Positions 1 through 7,662 of a stretch of 64,000 bases of DNA are shown in pieces (positions within the stretch are counted from its first letter, which is position 1; each line of letters begins with the position of its first letter). The translations under genes were made by a program, and so were the position numbers. The notes under the pieces were generated by a model. It was given only the letters and a program-made list of their open reading frames with translations. It ran no database searches and was not told where the DNA came from. Source of the stretch: DASUCS01 sp041166745 (GTDB lineage: Bacteria > Actinomycetota > Acidimicrobiia > Acidimicrobiales > JACDCH01); NCBI GenBank assembly GCA_041166745.1, contig JBEEGH010000019.1, positions 62,001 to 126,000 on the forward strand, in the 5' to 3' direction.

Positions 1-2
1 TC

Positions 3-593
3 ACCGCCCGCCTTCGCTCGTGCCCGATAGCGGCGATCGCCGACGCCACTCCGTCGTCTGGCCGCATCCTCGACTTCGGCTGCGGGCATGGTGCGGTTTC
101 GCTCTATCTGGCGTTCACGTCGTCGGCTCGCGAGATCACGGGCGTGGATGTCGACGGCGACAAGTTGGTGCACGCTCGAGCGGCGGCCGACGCGGCTGCG
201 CTGCCGATCCGATTCGAGCAAGTGGAACCGGGTTACCGCCCGACGGGACAGTGGGACGCGATCACGATCGTCGATGTGCTGTACCTACTCGGTGAACAGG
301 CCGCGCTCGAGGTGGTCGACGCTTCCGCGGCTGCGCTGGCCCCGGGTGGGGTGCTCTTGATCAAGGAGATCGACGTCCGCCCGCGGTGGAAATTCTGGTT
401 GGCCGCGGGGCAAGAGTTCCTTTCGACGAAGGTGCTCCGCATCACGAAGGGAAGTCGTGTCCGGTTCCTGCCGCCCGCCCAGTTCGAGGCGCGCCTCGTT
501 GGCGCGGGCCTGGAGGTCGAGCACCGGTCCTTGCACCGCGGCCGCATGCACCCCCATCACCTCATCGTCGCGAGGATGCCTGCAGATGCCTGA
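3..593 (+). CDS. Class I SAM-dependent methyltransferase, 5'-truncated by window edge
   Basis: Reading frame 3 is open from the left edge to a TGA at 591-593 (196 visible residues), so the start lies outside the window. The glycine-rich SAM-binding motif I, ILDFGCGHG, is at about residues 24-32. It is followed by an acidic post-I region (TGVDVDG) that would hold the SAM ribose. The rest has the alternating strand and helix pattern of a Rossmann methyltransferase and ends in HHLIVARM. Substrate unknown. Its last 8 nt overlap the start of the next methyltransferase, so the two are probably co-translated and act in one pathway. Fold assignment is strong; specificity is not. Confidence 0.8.
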   Translation, partial: TARLRSCPIAAIADATPSSGRILDFGCGHGAVSLYLAFTSSAREITGVDVDGDKLVHARAAADAAALPIRFEQVEPGYRPTGQWDAITIVDVLYLLGEQAALEVVDASAAALAPGGVLLIKEIDVRPRWKFWLAAGQEFLSTKVLRITKGSRVRFLPPAQFEARLVGAGLEVEHRSLHRGRMHPHHLIVARMPADA

Positions 594-1341
594 CCTCGAC
601 CATCAGCCTGATGCTGCGTACTTCGACACGATGGCGCGGCACGCTCGCACCCACTGGTGGTACGAGGGCCGCCGCGCGCTGGTGCGCGAAGCGCTCCGCC
701 GCTTTGACATTCCCGGCGGGCTCGTGCTCGACGTCGGCTGCGGTACCGGCGACAACATGGACATGCTGGCGGAAGTTGCGGGCACCGCAGTGATCGGCAC
801 CGACCTCAGTGCCTACGCGCTGCGGCATGCGGTGCGGGGCCGCACGGAAATCGCGCTCGCCGAAGACCTGCCGGTCGCGACGGAGAGCTGCGGTCTGGTC
901 ACGAGCATGGATGTCGTCGAGCACCTCGATGACGACCTCGTCGGTCTCCGCGAGTATCGCCGGGTGCTCGTGCCGGGCGGTCTGCTCCTGCTGACGGTGC
1001 CCGCGTACCAGTGGTTGTGGGGGGAGCACGATGTTCGCGCCGCGCACCGCCGGCGTTACCGAGTCGGTGGACTTGCCTCGGTCGTCGAGAACGCGGGCTT
1101 CGAGGTCTTGCACACCACGTACTACAACTCGTTCCTCGTTCCGCCCGCGGCGTTGCTCCGTCGCACGCCGTTGCGCCGGCTCGTGAAGGAGACCGACGAA
1201 GAAGTGGGCAACACGAGTCCGTTCGTCTCGAAGGTCATGACGCGACTGTCGAAGGTAGAGCGTCGCTTCGCGCTGCGAAGACGTGTGCCCTTCGGTCTGT
1301 CGATTCTTCTCGTGGGCCGCCGCCTCGAGATTGCAAGATGA
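586..1341 (+). CDS. Class I SAM-dependent methyltransferase
   Basis: 251 aa. I chose the ATG at 586 because it overlaps the upstream stop and gives a normal-length methyltransferase; the frame is open further upstream (to 457), but that stretch reads as the out-of-frame end of the previous gene. SAM motif I is LVLDVGCGTG (about residues 46-55). Post-I has GTDLSAYAL, and SMDVVEHLDDD is the acidic motif typical of Methyltransf_11/25 families. The basic C-terminus (VERRFALRRRVPFGLSILL) includes a hydrophobic stretch that could touch the membrane. Similar small methyltransferases accompany polyprenyl-lipid or glycan genes, but no such partner is visible here apart from the methyltransferase just upstream. 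Confidence 0.82.
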   Translation: MPDLDHQPDAAYFDTMARHARTHWWYEGRRALVREALRRFDIPGGLVLDVGCGTGDNMDMLAEVAGTAVIGTDLSAYALRHAVRGRTEIALAEDLPVATESCGLVTSMDVVEHLDDDLVGLREYRRVLVPGGLLLLTVPAYQWLWGEHDVRAAHRRRYRVGGLASVVENAGFEVLHTTYYNSFLVPPAALLRRTPLRRLVKETDEEVGNTSPFVSKVMTRLSKVERRFALRRRVPFGLSILLVGRRLEIAR

Positions 1342-1362
1342 CCCGGGCGCGCGCGGCGTGAC

Positions 1363-1836
1363 TCACGGCGTCAGCTGAGCGACCAGTGGCAGCACACGAT
1401 GGCCGAGTTGCTCGGTCAACGCGATCTGCGTCGTCGAGCGCATGATGCCGCTCACGCCGAGGATGCCGTTGATGACGTCCTGCAGATGCTCGTTGGTGCG
1501 CGCCACTACGCGGCAATGCAGATCGCCCGGCCCCGTCGTCGCGTGCGCCTCCAACACCTCGGGAATACCGGCGAGGTGCGCGGTCACGTCGACCAGGCGA
1601 CCCTGTGCGATCTCGAGGGTGACGAAGGCGAGCACCGTGTAGCCGATGACGCGCAGATCGAGGTCGGGCCCGAAGCCGGTGATCACGCCACGGGCCTGCA
1701 ACTTGTCGAGTCGGGCCTGCACCGTGCCGCGCGCCACCTGCAGGCGGCGGGCGAGCTCCATGATCCCGGCGCGGGGCGCGGCCGCGAGGGTGAGGATGAG
1801 GCGGGCGTCGAGGTCATCGATCCCAGTAGGCAACAT
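1363..1836 (-). CDS. Lrp/AsnC family transcriptional regulator
   Basis: 157 aa, the usual Lrp/AsnC length. The ATG at 1836 begins MLPTGIDDLDARLIL, which matches the family N-terminus; the frame is open further upstream but that part is not conserved-looking. Residues about 7-60 form the winged helix (ELARRLQVARGTVQARLDKL as recognition region). Residues about 65-150 form the RAM/AsnC ligand-binding domain (TTGPGDLHCRVVARTNEHL). It is divergent from 4-hydroxyphenylpyruvate dioxygenase with 125 bp between starts. The likely role is control of hpd, and probably itself, in response to an aromatic amino acid or its keto acid. Effector and target are inferred from context only. Confidence 0.88.
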   Translation of the reverse strand: MLPTGIDDLDARLILTLAAAPRAGIMELARRLQVARGTVQARLDKLQARGVITGFGPDLDLRVIGYTVLAFVTLEIAQGRLVDVTAHLAGIPEVLEAHATTGPGDLHCRVVARTNEHLQDVINGILGVSGIMRSTTQIALTEQLGHRVLPLVAQLTP

Positions 1837-1961
1837 GTCGGCATGGTAGAGCGACTGTCCGCCAGAGGTGGGCAGAGTGTCCAGATCCACGTGCGAGCGT
1901 TGACGGATCGGCGAGAGATCCATTGACTGCAGGTACAGATCGTCCTTCCCGGGGAGCAATC
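1837..1961. promoter_or_regulatory. Divergent intergenic region between Lrp/AsnC regulator and hpd
   Basis: This 125-bp gap separates the divergent starts of the Lrp-type regulator and hpd and must hold both promoters and, most likely, the regulator's sites. A good ribosome-binding site, GGGGAG at 1951-1956, sits 5 nt before the hpd ATG at 1962. I could not settle on -35/-10 boxes by eye. Confidence 0.45.
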
Positions 1962-3101
1962 ATGAGCCTGACCCAGCAACCGGCGGCGCCCGCGGGCCCC
2001 GTGGCCGCACCTCGCCTCGGCGGCATCGACCATCTCGAATGGTGGGTGGGCAACGCCCGGGCGTTCACCGGGTTCCTCGCGGCGGCCTTCGGCTTCGAGC
2101 CGCTTGCTCATGCTGGACCGGAGACAGGGCGGCGCGATCGTGTGTCGTATCTCCTACAACAAGGCGACGTCCGTTTCTTGGTGACAGGCGGACTGACTCC
2201 CGACTCGCCCGTGGCCGAGCACGTTCGCCTTCACGGTGACGGCATCCGCGACATCGCCTTCATCGTCGACGACGTCGACGCCGCGTACTCCGCAGCGCTG
2301 GAGCGGGGTGCAACGTCGTTCCGTCCTCCGGTGGACGACGTCGACGAGACGGGCAACGGCACCATCCGCCACGCGGCGATCGCCACCTACGGCGAGACCG
2401 TGCACACGTTCCTCGACCGCTCGCGATACGACGGGCCCTTCGCTCCGCAGTTCGAGCCGTCGCCCCTGCGCGCCCCGGTGGGTGTACCGGTCGGCATCGA
2501 GCGCATCGATCATGTCGTGGCCAACGTCGAGCTCGGGACGCTCGGGGAATGGGTCGACTATTACGAGAAGGTTCTCGGGTTCGATCAACTCGTGCACTTC
2601 AGCGACGAAGCCATCTCGACCGAGTACTCCGCCTTGATGTCGACGGTGGTCTGGAACCACGACCGCATCGTTCTGCCGATCAACGAGCCGGCCTCGGGTC
2701 GCCGGAAGAGTCAGATCGAGGAGTATCTCGATTACTACGGCTCGCCCGGCGTGCAGCACATCGCGCTGCGGACGTCCGACATCGTCGCTTCCGTGCGCGC
2801 CCTACGCGATCGGGGCGTGCGGTTCCTCGACGTGCCGGACACGTACTACGACGAGGCCCGCGAGCGCATGGGTGAGATGGGGACAGAGCTTCCGTGGGAG
2901 CGGCTCGCCGAGCTCGGCATCCTGGTCGACCGCGATCAGGACGGCTTCCTGCTGCAGGTCTTCACGGAGACACTGACGGACAGGCCGACGGTGTTCTTCG
3001 AGATCATCCAGCGCGAAGGCGCCAAAGGATTCGGTGAGGGCAACTTCAAAGCGCTCTTCCAAGCCATCGAGCGAGAGCAAGAGCGCCGCGGGAACCTGTG
3101 A
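1962..3101 (+). CDS. hpd: 4-hydroxyphenylpyruvate dioxygenase
   Basis: 379 aa, normal for bacterial HPPD. It converts 4-hydroxyphenylpyruvate and O2 to homogentisate and CO2 using a non-heme Fe(II), a cytosolic step of tyrosine catabolism. Two VOC halves are visible: an N-terminal one from GGIDHLEWWVG and a catalytic one from about residue 180. The expected 2-His/1-Glu iron facial triad reads as His184 (RIDHVVANVE), His266 (GVQHIALRTSD) and Glu347 (VFFEIIQREG). The C-terminal GAKGFGEGNFKALFQAIE is the HPPD gate helix. ATG at 1962 follows GGGGAG; the frame extends 13 codons further without an obvious ribosome-binding site. Homogentisate dioxygenase is not nearby. Confidence 0.96.
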   Translation: MSLTQQPAAPAGPVAAPRLGGIDHLEWWVGNARAFTGFLAAAFGFEPLAHAGPETGRRDRVSYLLQQGDVRFLVTGGLTPDSPVAEHVRLHGDGIRDIAFIVDDVDAAYSAALERGATSFRPPVDDVDETGNGTIRHAAIATYGETVHTFLDRSRYDGPFAPQFEPSPLRAPVGVPVGIERIDHVVANVELGTLGEWVDYYEKVLGFDQLVHFSDEAISTEYSALMSTVVWNHDRIVLPINEPASGRRKSQIEEYLDYYGSPGVQHIALRTSDIVASVRALRDRGVRFLDVPDTYYDEARERMGEMGTELPWERLAELGILVDRDQDGFLLQVFTETLTDRPTVFFEIIQREGAKGFGEGNFKALFQAIEREQERRGNL

Positions 3102-3136
3102 CGCTCGCTGCTAATCTCACCACCCCTGACGAACAG

Positions 3137-3213
3137 GGGCGTTTAGCTCAGTCTGGTAGAGCGCTTCCTCGACACGGAAGAGGCCGTGGGTTCAAGTCCC
3201 TCAACGCCCACCA
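3137..3213 (+). tRNA. tRNA-Val (anticodon GAC), CCA encoded
   Basis: Cloverleaf read by eye. Acceptor GGGCGTT (3137-3143) pairs with AACGCCC (3203-3209), followed by discriminator A and an encoded CCA (3211-3213). The D arm is GCTC/GAGC. The anticodon stem is CTTCC/GGAAG around loop TCGACAC (3169-3175), placing GAC at positions 34-36. The T arm is GTGGG/CCCTC around TTCAAGT. Two oddities: position 33 is C instead of the near-universal U, and T-stem pair 50-64 is a T-T mismatch. Otherwise it resembles ordinary actinobacterial tRNA-Val(GAC). Confidence 0.88.
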
Positions 3214-3264
3214 AAGGTCCATGACCACCGCCGCAGCGATGGTCCGGCGATAGCGTCGGCGCCC

Positions 3265-4092
3265 GTGTCCGATGTGATGACCTTCGGGTTGCCTGGCGTG
3301 CCGCTCATCCCGGGCGACCACATCTGCGCGTTGTACTCCGGCGCCCACGAGCGAGACGCCGTGCTGGCTCCGTATCTCGAGGCCGGCTTGGTCGCCGGCG
3401 ACAAGTGCGTGTGCGTGATCGAGGCGGAGGATCAGCGGCATCTGCTCGCCGAAGTCGGCAGCGGCGTCGACGTAGAAACGTGCATTGCATCCGGACAACT
3501 CGAGCTCTTCACCTCGGCAGAGACCTACCTCCGCGCTGGCGTCGCGGCCTTCTCGGTCGACGGCATGGTCGACTTCTGGAACGAGAGCAACGGCGCCGCG
3601 CTGACGTCGGGTGCATTCGACTTCGCCCGCAATGCCGGCGACACGACCGGTCTGGTCGCCTTCGCGGAGGACTTCGGCGATTTCGCCACCTACGAGGCCG
3701 AGCTCAACCGAATGGCGATGCACCATCCGCGGAGCTTCCTGTGTCTGTACGACGTCAGGCTCTTCGGCGGCGGCATCGTCCTGGAACTGCTCCGGACGCA
3801 TCCCAAGCTGCTGCGCGGCGGCATGGTGATCGACAACCCCCACTACCTGACCCCTGACGAGTATCAGGCCATGCGCGATCGCAGCGGTACGGGATGGACG
3901 GGTCTCACTACGACCGAGAAGGCGGTGGCCGACCTCGTCGGGCAGGGCCTCACGAACGACGAGATCGGCGACAGGTTGGCCCTCTCGCGACCTCTCGTCG
4001 ACCGTGATCTCCACCGGATCTTCCGCAAGCTCGGAGTCACCACTCGCACCGACCTCGTGCGCATCGTCGGTGAGCGCGCCCGAGAGCAGTGA
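3265..4092 (+). CDS. MEDS-domain sensor with C-terminal LuxR-type helix-turn-helix
   Basis: 275 aa from GTG 3265 (an ATG at 3277 is the alternative). Residues about 10-185 match the MEDS (DcmR sensory) fold, a RecA-like domain seen in actinobacterial regulators. Markers are PGDHICALYSGAHERDAVL near the start, then FAEDFGDFATYEAELN and the strand FLCLYDVRLFGG. Residues about 212-270 are a LuxR/GerE HTH: GLTTTEKAVADLVGQGLTND, then DRDLHRIFRKLGVTTRTDLV. It should be a cytosolic DNA-binding regulator whose MEDS part binds a small ligand or partner protein. The signal is unknown. The next gene begins 28 nt after its stop and may be co-transcribed. Confidence 0.8.
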   Translation: MSDVMTFGLPGVPLIPGDHICALYSGAHERDAVLAPYLEAGLVAGDKCVCVIEAEDQRHLLAEVGSGVDVETCIASGQLELFTSAETYLRAGVAAFSVDGMVDFWNESNGAALTSGAFDFARNAGDTTGLVAFAEDFGDFATYEAELNRMAMHHPRSFLCLYDVRLFGGGIVLELLRTHPKLLRGGMVIDNPHYLTPDEYQAMRDRSGTGWTGLTTTEKAVADLVGQGLTNDEIGDRLALSRPLVDRDLHRIFRKLGVTTRTDLVRIVGERAREQ

Positions 4093-4120
4093 TCGGCCGT
4101 CCCTGCGCCGGCGGCCGCGC

Positions 4121-4483
4121 GTGATCAACTACGACGAGGTCTTTTCGCTGCTCGTGGCCGCGTGCCCCTCGTTCGAACATTCGACAGACTCGGCGCAGGC
4201 CGAGGAGGACGAAGGCGAGTTCCTCCGCGTGGGACATCTCGCTTTCCATCTGATCGAGTTGCTGCTGAGCGATGAGACCGACTCGTTCGCGGCGGTGTTC
4301 GGGATCGTCGACTGGGTGCTCGCCGAGGGCTCGGCGGAGTCGCGCATGTTGGTCGCGGATGGGTTTCTCCACGACCTCACGAGCTTGGATCGCTATGGCG
4401 ATAGCGGAAAGCTCCCCAGCGAGTTCGTTCCGTGGCTCGGACCGTGCGCTCGACGAGAGCTCGTCATCCAACCGTTCCTCTGA
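4121..4483 (+). CDS. Small acidic protein of unknown function (DUF7674-like)
   Basis: 120 aa from GTG 4121 (VINYDEVFSLLV). The frame is open back into the previous gene, but that part reads as an out-of-frame tail. Sequence is acidic and helical, with FLRVGHLAFHLIELLLSDET, VFGIVDWVLAEGS and EFVPWLGPCAR. This pattern recalls the small all-helical DUF7674 proteins, some of which sit beside toxin genes as presumed immunity proteins. I see no toxin next to it. Resemblance is by eye only; function unknown. No signal peptide or membrane segment. Confidence 0.6.
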   Translation: MINYDEVFSLLVAACPSFEHSTDSAQAEEDEGEFLRVGHLAFHLIELLLSDETDSFAAVFGIVDWVLAEGSAESRMLVADGFLHDLTSLDRYGDSGKLPSEFVPWLGPCARRELVIQPFL

Positions 4484-4509
4484 CCCGGCGCCACTAGCGT
4501 TCGGCGCTC

Positions 4510-5544
4510 ATGCCCGACCTCCAGGCTTCTGCGAACGTCGTGGTCACCGGCGCGAGCGGGTGGCTCGGCCAGAACCTCGTGCGCGCTCTCGCCTCGGAGC
4601 GTGACCGCGTTCGGTGTCTGGTGCGCACGTCGGACGACGCCTCGCTGCTGTCGGTCGTCGGTCCGGCCATCGAGGCCATCGTGGGCGATGTCCGCGATCC
4701 CGCGGCGCTCGATCGCCTTTTCGAAGGGATCGGTCCTGCGTCCGTGTTCCACGCCGCGGGCGTGATCCATCCCGTGGCGAAGGTGCGCGAGCTGTTCGAC
4801 GTCAACGTCGGCGGCACACAGCTCGCGCTCGATCGGGCCCGGCGCGCCGCGGCGATTCGTTTCGTGCACGTGTCTTCGAACTCACCGTTCGGCACGAATG
4901 CGGCGCCCAGCGATCGCTTCACCGAGGACTCGCCGTTCAACCCCTACTTGGGATACGGGAAGTCCAAGCTCGAAGCTGAGCAACTCGTCCAGCGCAGTTT
5001 CGAGCACGGCGACCTCGAGACCGTCATCGTTCGGCCGCCGTGGTTCTACGGCCCGTACCAGCCGCAGCGGCAGACGCAGTTCCTTGCCGCCGTTCGGAGA
5101 GGCCGCTTCCCGCTCGTCGGCGATGGCTCGCAACAGCGGTCGATGGTCTTCACCGGCAATCTCGTGCACGGGATGCTGCGGGCCGAGGTGGCCGCAGTCG
5201 CTCCGGGTCGGGCCTATTGGATCGCCGACGCCGAACCGTACGAGCTGCGCACGATTCTCGACACGATCAAGCGGGCGCTTGTCGCGGAAGGTTTGAGCGC
5301 GACCGGCAGGCGTCCTCTGACGATGCCGCGACTGGGGGCGCGAGTGGCGGAGGCGGTCGACCGGTTGGTGCAGGCACGCGGCCGGTATGTGCAGGCAGTG
5401 CACGTGCTCGGCGAGCTCAACCACACGATCGCGTGCGACATCTCGCGGGCTCGAGCGGAGTTGGGCTACGACCCGCCCACCACGCTGTTCGACGGCATGC
5501 GCGAAGCCATCCGATGGTCCCTGGCGAACGGCGATGCGTTCTGA
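4510..5544 (+). CDS. NAD(P)-dependent extended SDR (epimerase/dehydratase family)
   Basis: 344 aa. N-terminal Rossmann motif VVVTGASGWLGQNLV at residues 10-24 (GxxGxxG). The DxR-type acidic turn is VGDVRDPAALDRLF, and the catalytic pair is Tyr149/Lys153 in YLGYGKSKLEAEQL. The upstream Ser is in FVHVSSNSPFG. Length and layout fit the extended SDR class, which includes sugar-nucleotide epimerases and 3-beta-hydroxysteroid-type dehydrogenases. The substrate cannot be read from sequence. The stop TGA overlaps the next start (TGATG at 5542-5546), so this and the next SDR are translationally coupled and may act in sequence. Confidence 0.88.
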   Translation: MPDLQASANVVVTGASGWLGQNLVRALASERDRVRCLVRTSDDASLLSVVGPAIEAIVGDVRDPAALDRLFEGIGPASVFHAAGVIHPVAKVRELFDVNVGGTQLALDRARRAAAIRFVHVSSNSPFGTNAAPSDRFTEDSPFNPYLGYGKSKLEAEQLVQRSFEHGDLETVIVRPPWFYGPYQPQRQTQFLAAVRRGRFPLVGDGSQQRSMVFTGNLVHGMLRAEVAAVAPGRAYWIADAEPYELRTILDTIKRALVAEGLSATGRRPLTMPRLGARVAEAVDRLVQARGRYVQAVHVLGELNHTIACDISRARAELGYDPPTTLFDGMREAIRWSLANGDAF

Positions 5545-6572
5545 TGGGCCGCACGATCTTGGTGACCGGCGGAAGCGGCTACTTCGGAACGGTGGTCGCG
5601 GAGCAAGCACTCGAGCGCGGCGACGAGGTACGCATTCTCGACATCAACCCACCGACGCTGACCGAAGGCGAGGTCACCTACATCGCGGGCGACATCCGCG
5701 ATCTCGGCACCGTGCGAGCGGCCTGTGACGGCGTGGACGTCGTGCTGCACAACGTGGCGCAGGTGCCGCTGGCGCGCGACCGCGAGCTGTTCGACTCGGT
5801 CAACGTGGTCGGGACGGCCAATGTGCTCATCGGTGCGCGCGACGCGCGCGTCGCCAAGGTCGTGCACACCTCGTCCAGCGCAGTGTTCGGCATTCCGGAG
5901 TCGAACCCGGTCACGGAGGACGCTCCATGCAGGCCACTCGAGGCCTACGGGCGCGCCAAGTTGCGCGCCGAGCAGTTGTGTCACGAAGCAGTGGCCGCGG
6001 GACTGGACGTCACGATCGTGCGACCGCGCACGATTCTCGGCCACGGCCGGCTCGGCATCTTTGCGGTGCTGTTCGACTTCGTGGCCGATGGCGCGCCGGT
6101 GTACGTGCTCGGCTCGGGCGACAACCGCTACCAGCTCGTGCACGCGGACGACCTTGCCGACGCTTGTCTGCGCGCCGGCGACCGCCCGGGGCCGACGACG
6201 TACAACGTCGGTGCTGTGGAGTTCGGCACGATGCGCGCCACGATTCAGGCGTTGGTGGATCATGCCGCGACCGGCTCGGTGGTGCGTTCGCTCCCCACGA
6301 CTCCCGCGCAGGTGGCGATGCGCTCGTTGGGCGCCGTCGGTCTTGCACCCTTCGCGCCGTACCACTGGCTGATGTACGGCGAGTCGTTGTTCTTCGACGT
6401 CACCAGGGCGCGTACGGAGTTGGATTGGGAGCCGCGTCATTCCAACGCGTCGATGCTGATCGAGTCGTACGACTGGTACCTCCAGCATCGCGACGGCCTC
6501 GCGGCCGGAGGCTCGCGCCATCAGTCGCCCGTCCGTCTCGGTCTCCTGAAGGTGCTGCGCCGGCTGCCGTAA
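5544..6572 (+). CDS. NAD(P)-dependent extended SDR (epimerase/dehydratase family)
   Basis: 342 aa from the ATG overlapping the previous stop. Motifs: ILVTGGSGYFGTVVAEQAL (residues 5-23, GxxGxxG), AGDIRDLGTV, VHTSSSAVFG (Ser), and YGRAKLRAEQ with Tyr135/Lys139. The middle (YVLGSGDNRYQLVHADDLAD) resembles extended SDRs acting on sugar nucleotides or sterols. It shares architecture with the preceding gene but is clearly divergent in sequence, so an old duplication is possible. An LLM-class oxidoreductase starts 10 nt downstream. Confidence 0.88.
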   Translation: MGRTILVTGGSGYFGTVVAEQALERGDEVRILDINPPTLTEGEVTYIAGDIRDLGTVRAACDGVDVVLHNVAQVPLARDRELFDSVNVVGTANVLIGARDARVAKVVHTSSSAVFGIPESNPVTEDAPCRPLEAYGRAKLRAEQLCHEAVAAGLDVTIVRPRTILGHGRLGIFAVLFDFVADGAPVYVLGSGDNRYQLVHADDLADACLRAGDRPGPTTYNVGAVEFGTMRATIQALVDHAATGSVVRSLPTTPAQVAMRSLGAVGLAPFAPYHWLMYGESLFFDVTRARTELDWEPRHSNASMLIESYDWYLQHRDGLAAGGSRHQSPVRLGLLKVLRRLP

Positions 6573-6582
6573 GGTCTGTTGC

Positions 6583-7662
6583 ATGCGTGTCGGCGTGCAG
6601 ATGATCTTCCAGTCCTGGGGCTACGACTCCAGCGTGACGGATGCCGAGGTGGTGGCCGACGAGATTCGGCTTGGCGTGTTGGCCGACGAGCTGGGCTTCC
6701 ATGCGCTGTGGCCCGTCGAGCACCACTTCAACGACTACTCGTTCTGCCCGGACAACACGGTGTTCCTCGCCAACATGGCGGCCCGCACGAAGCAGATCCG
6801 GCTTGGCACCGGCGCCGTGATCTTGCCGTGGAACGATCCGCTGCGGGTGGCCGAGAAGATCGCCCTGCTCGACCATCTGTCCGATGGGCGGGTGCTGTTC
6901 GGCATGGGACGCGGCTTGGCCCGTCGGGAGTACGCCGGCTTTGGCATCCCGATGGACGAATCACGCGATCGCTTCGACGAAGCTGCGCGCATGATCCTCG
7001 ATGCGCTGGAGAGCGGGTTCATCGAGGGTGACGGTCCGCACTTCCCGCAGCCCCGTACGCCGATCCGCCCCGCCCCGGCGCGATCGTTCGCGGGGCGCAC
7101 CTACTGCGTCGCGATGTCACCGGACTCGGTGCTGGCGGCGGCCGACCTCGGCGCCCGAATGGTGACCTTCAGTCAGCGGCCCTGGGACGATCAGGCGGTC
7201 GCGATCAACACGTACAAGGAGCGGTTCATCGCGCACCAAGGGCGAGAGCCCGAGGTGCCGGTCATCTGCGATTTCGTGTACTGCGACACCGACGCGTCGC
7301 GAGCCGAGGAAATGGCGCACAAGCACGTGGCCGGCTACCTCACGAGCGTGATGGAGCACTACGAGCTCGAGAGTGACCACTTCAAGGATGCGAAGGGGTA
7401 CGAGTCCTACGGCAGTGCGGTCGACCTCATGAAGGCGATCGGCCTCGACAAGCTCTGCTCGATGTACCTCGACGTGAACGTCTGGGGGACACCGGAGCAG
7501 ATCATCGAGCGGCTGCGGAACCGGCGTGAGGTGGTCGGCGACCACGATCTCACGTGCTGCTTCCGGTTCGCAGGGCTCCCGTACGAGAACGCGGAGGCGA
7601 GCATGCGGTTGTTCGCCCGCGACGTGCTGCCGGTCGTGCAACCCGAGATGGCTCGGCACTGA
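6583..7662 (+). CDS. LLM-class flavin-dependent oxidoreductase
   Basis: 359 aa with the luciferase-like TIM-barrel pattern: VEHHFNDYSFCPDNTVFLA, then TKQIRLGTGAVILPWNDPLR, VAEKIALLDHLSDGRVLFGM and GRGLARREYAGFGI. These enzymes use FMN or F420 for monooxygenase or dehydrogenase chemistry; sequence alone does not tell which. The stop overlaps the start of the next gene (ATG at 7662 shares its A with the TGA), so it is translationally coupled to the putative selenoprotein redoxin, hinting at a joint redox role. Confidence 0.9.
   Translation: MRVGVQMIFQSWGYDSSVTDAEVVADEIRLGVLADELGFHALWPVEHHFNDYSFCPDNTVFLANMAARTKQIRLGTGAVILPWNDPLRVAEKIALLDHLSDGRVLFGMGRGLARREYAGFGIPMDESRDRFDEAARMILDALESGFIEGDGPHFPQPRTPIRPAPARSFAGRTYCVAMSPDSVLAAADLGARMVTFSQRPWDDQAVAINTYKERFIAHQGREPEVPVICDFVYCDTDASRAEEMAHKHVAGYLTSVMEHYELESDHFKDAKGYESYGSAVDLMKAIGLDKLCSMYLDVNVWGTPEQIIERLRNRREVVGDHDLTCCFRFAGLPYENAEASMRLFARDVLPVVQPEMARH

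Noticed and set aside
3123..3139. Hairpin after hpd as a terminator
   Set aside because: No U-tract follows, and the 3' arm is part of the tRNA; treated as a leader structure instead.
3148..4128. Long minus-strand open frame opposite the MEDS/LuxR gene and tRNA
   Set aside because: It is antisense to a clear MEDS-LuxR gene and reads across the tRNA; residue composition is the usual high-GC shadow pattern with no domain.
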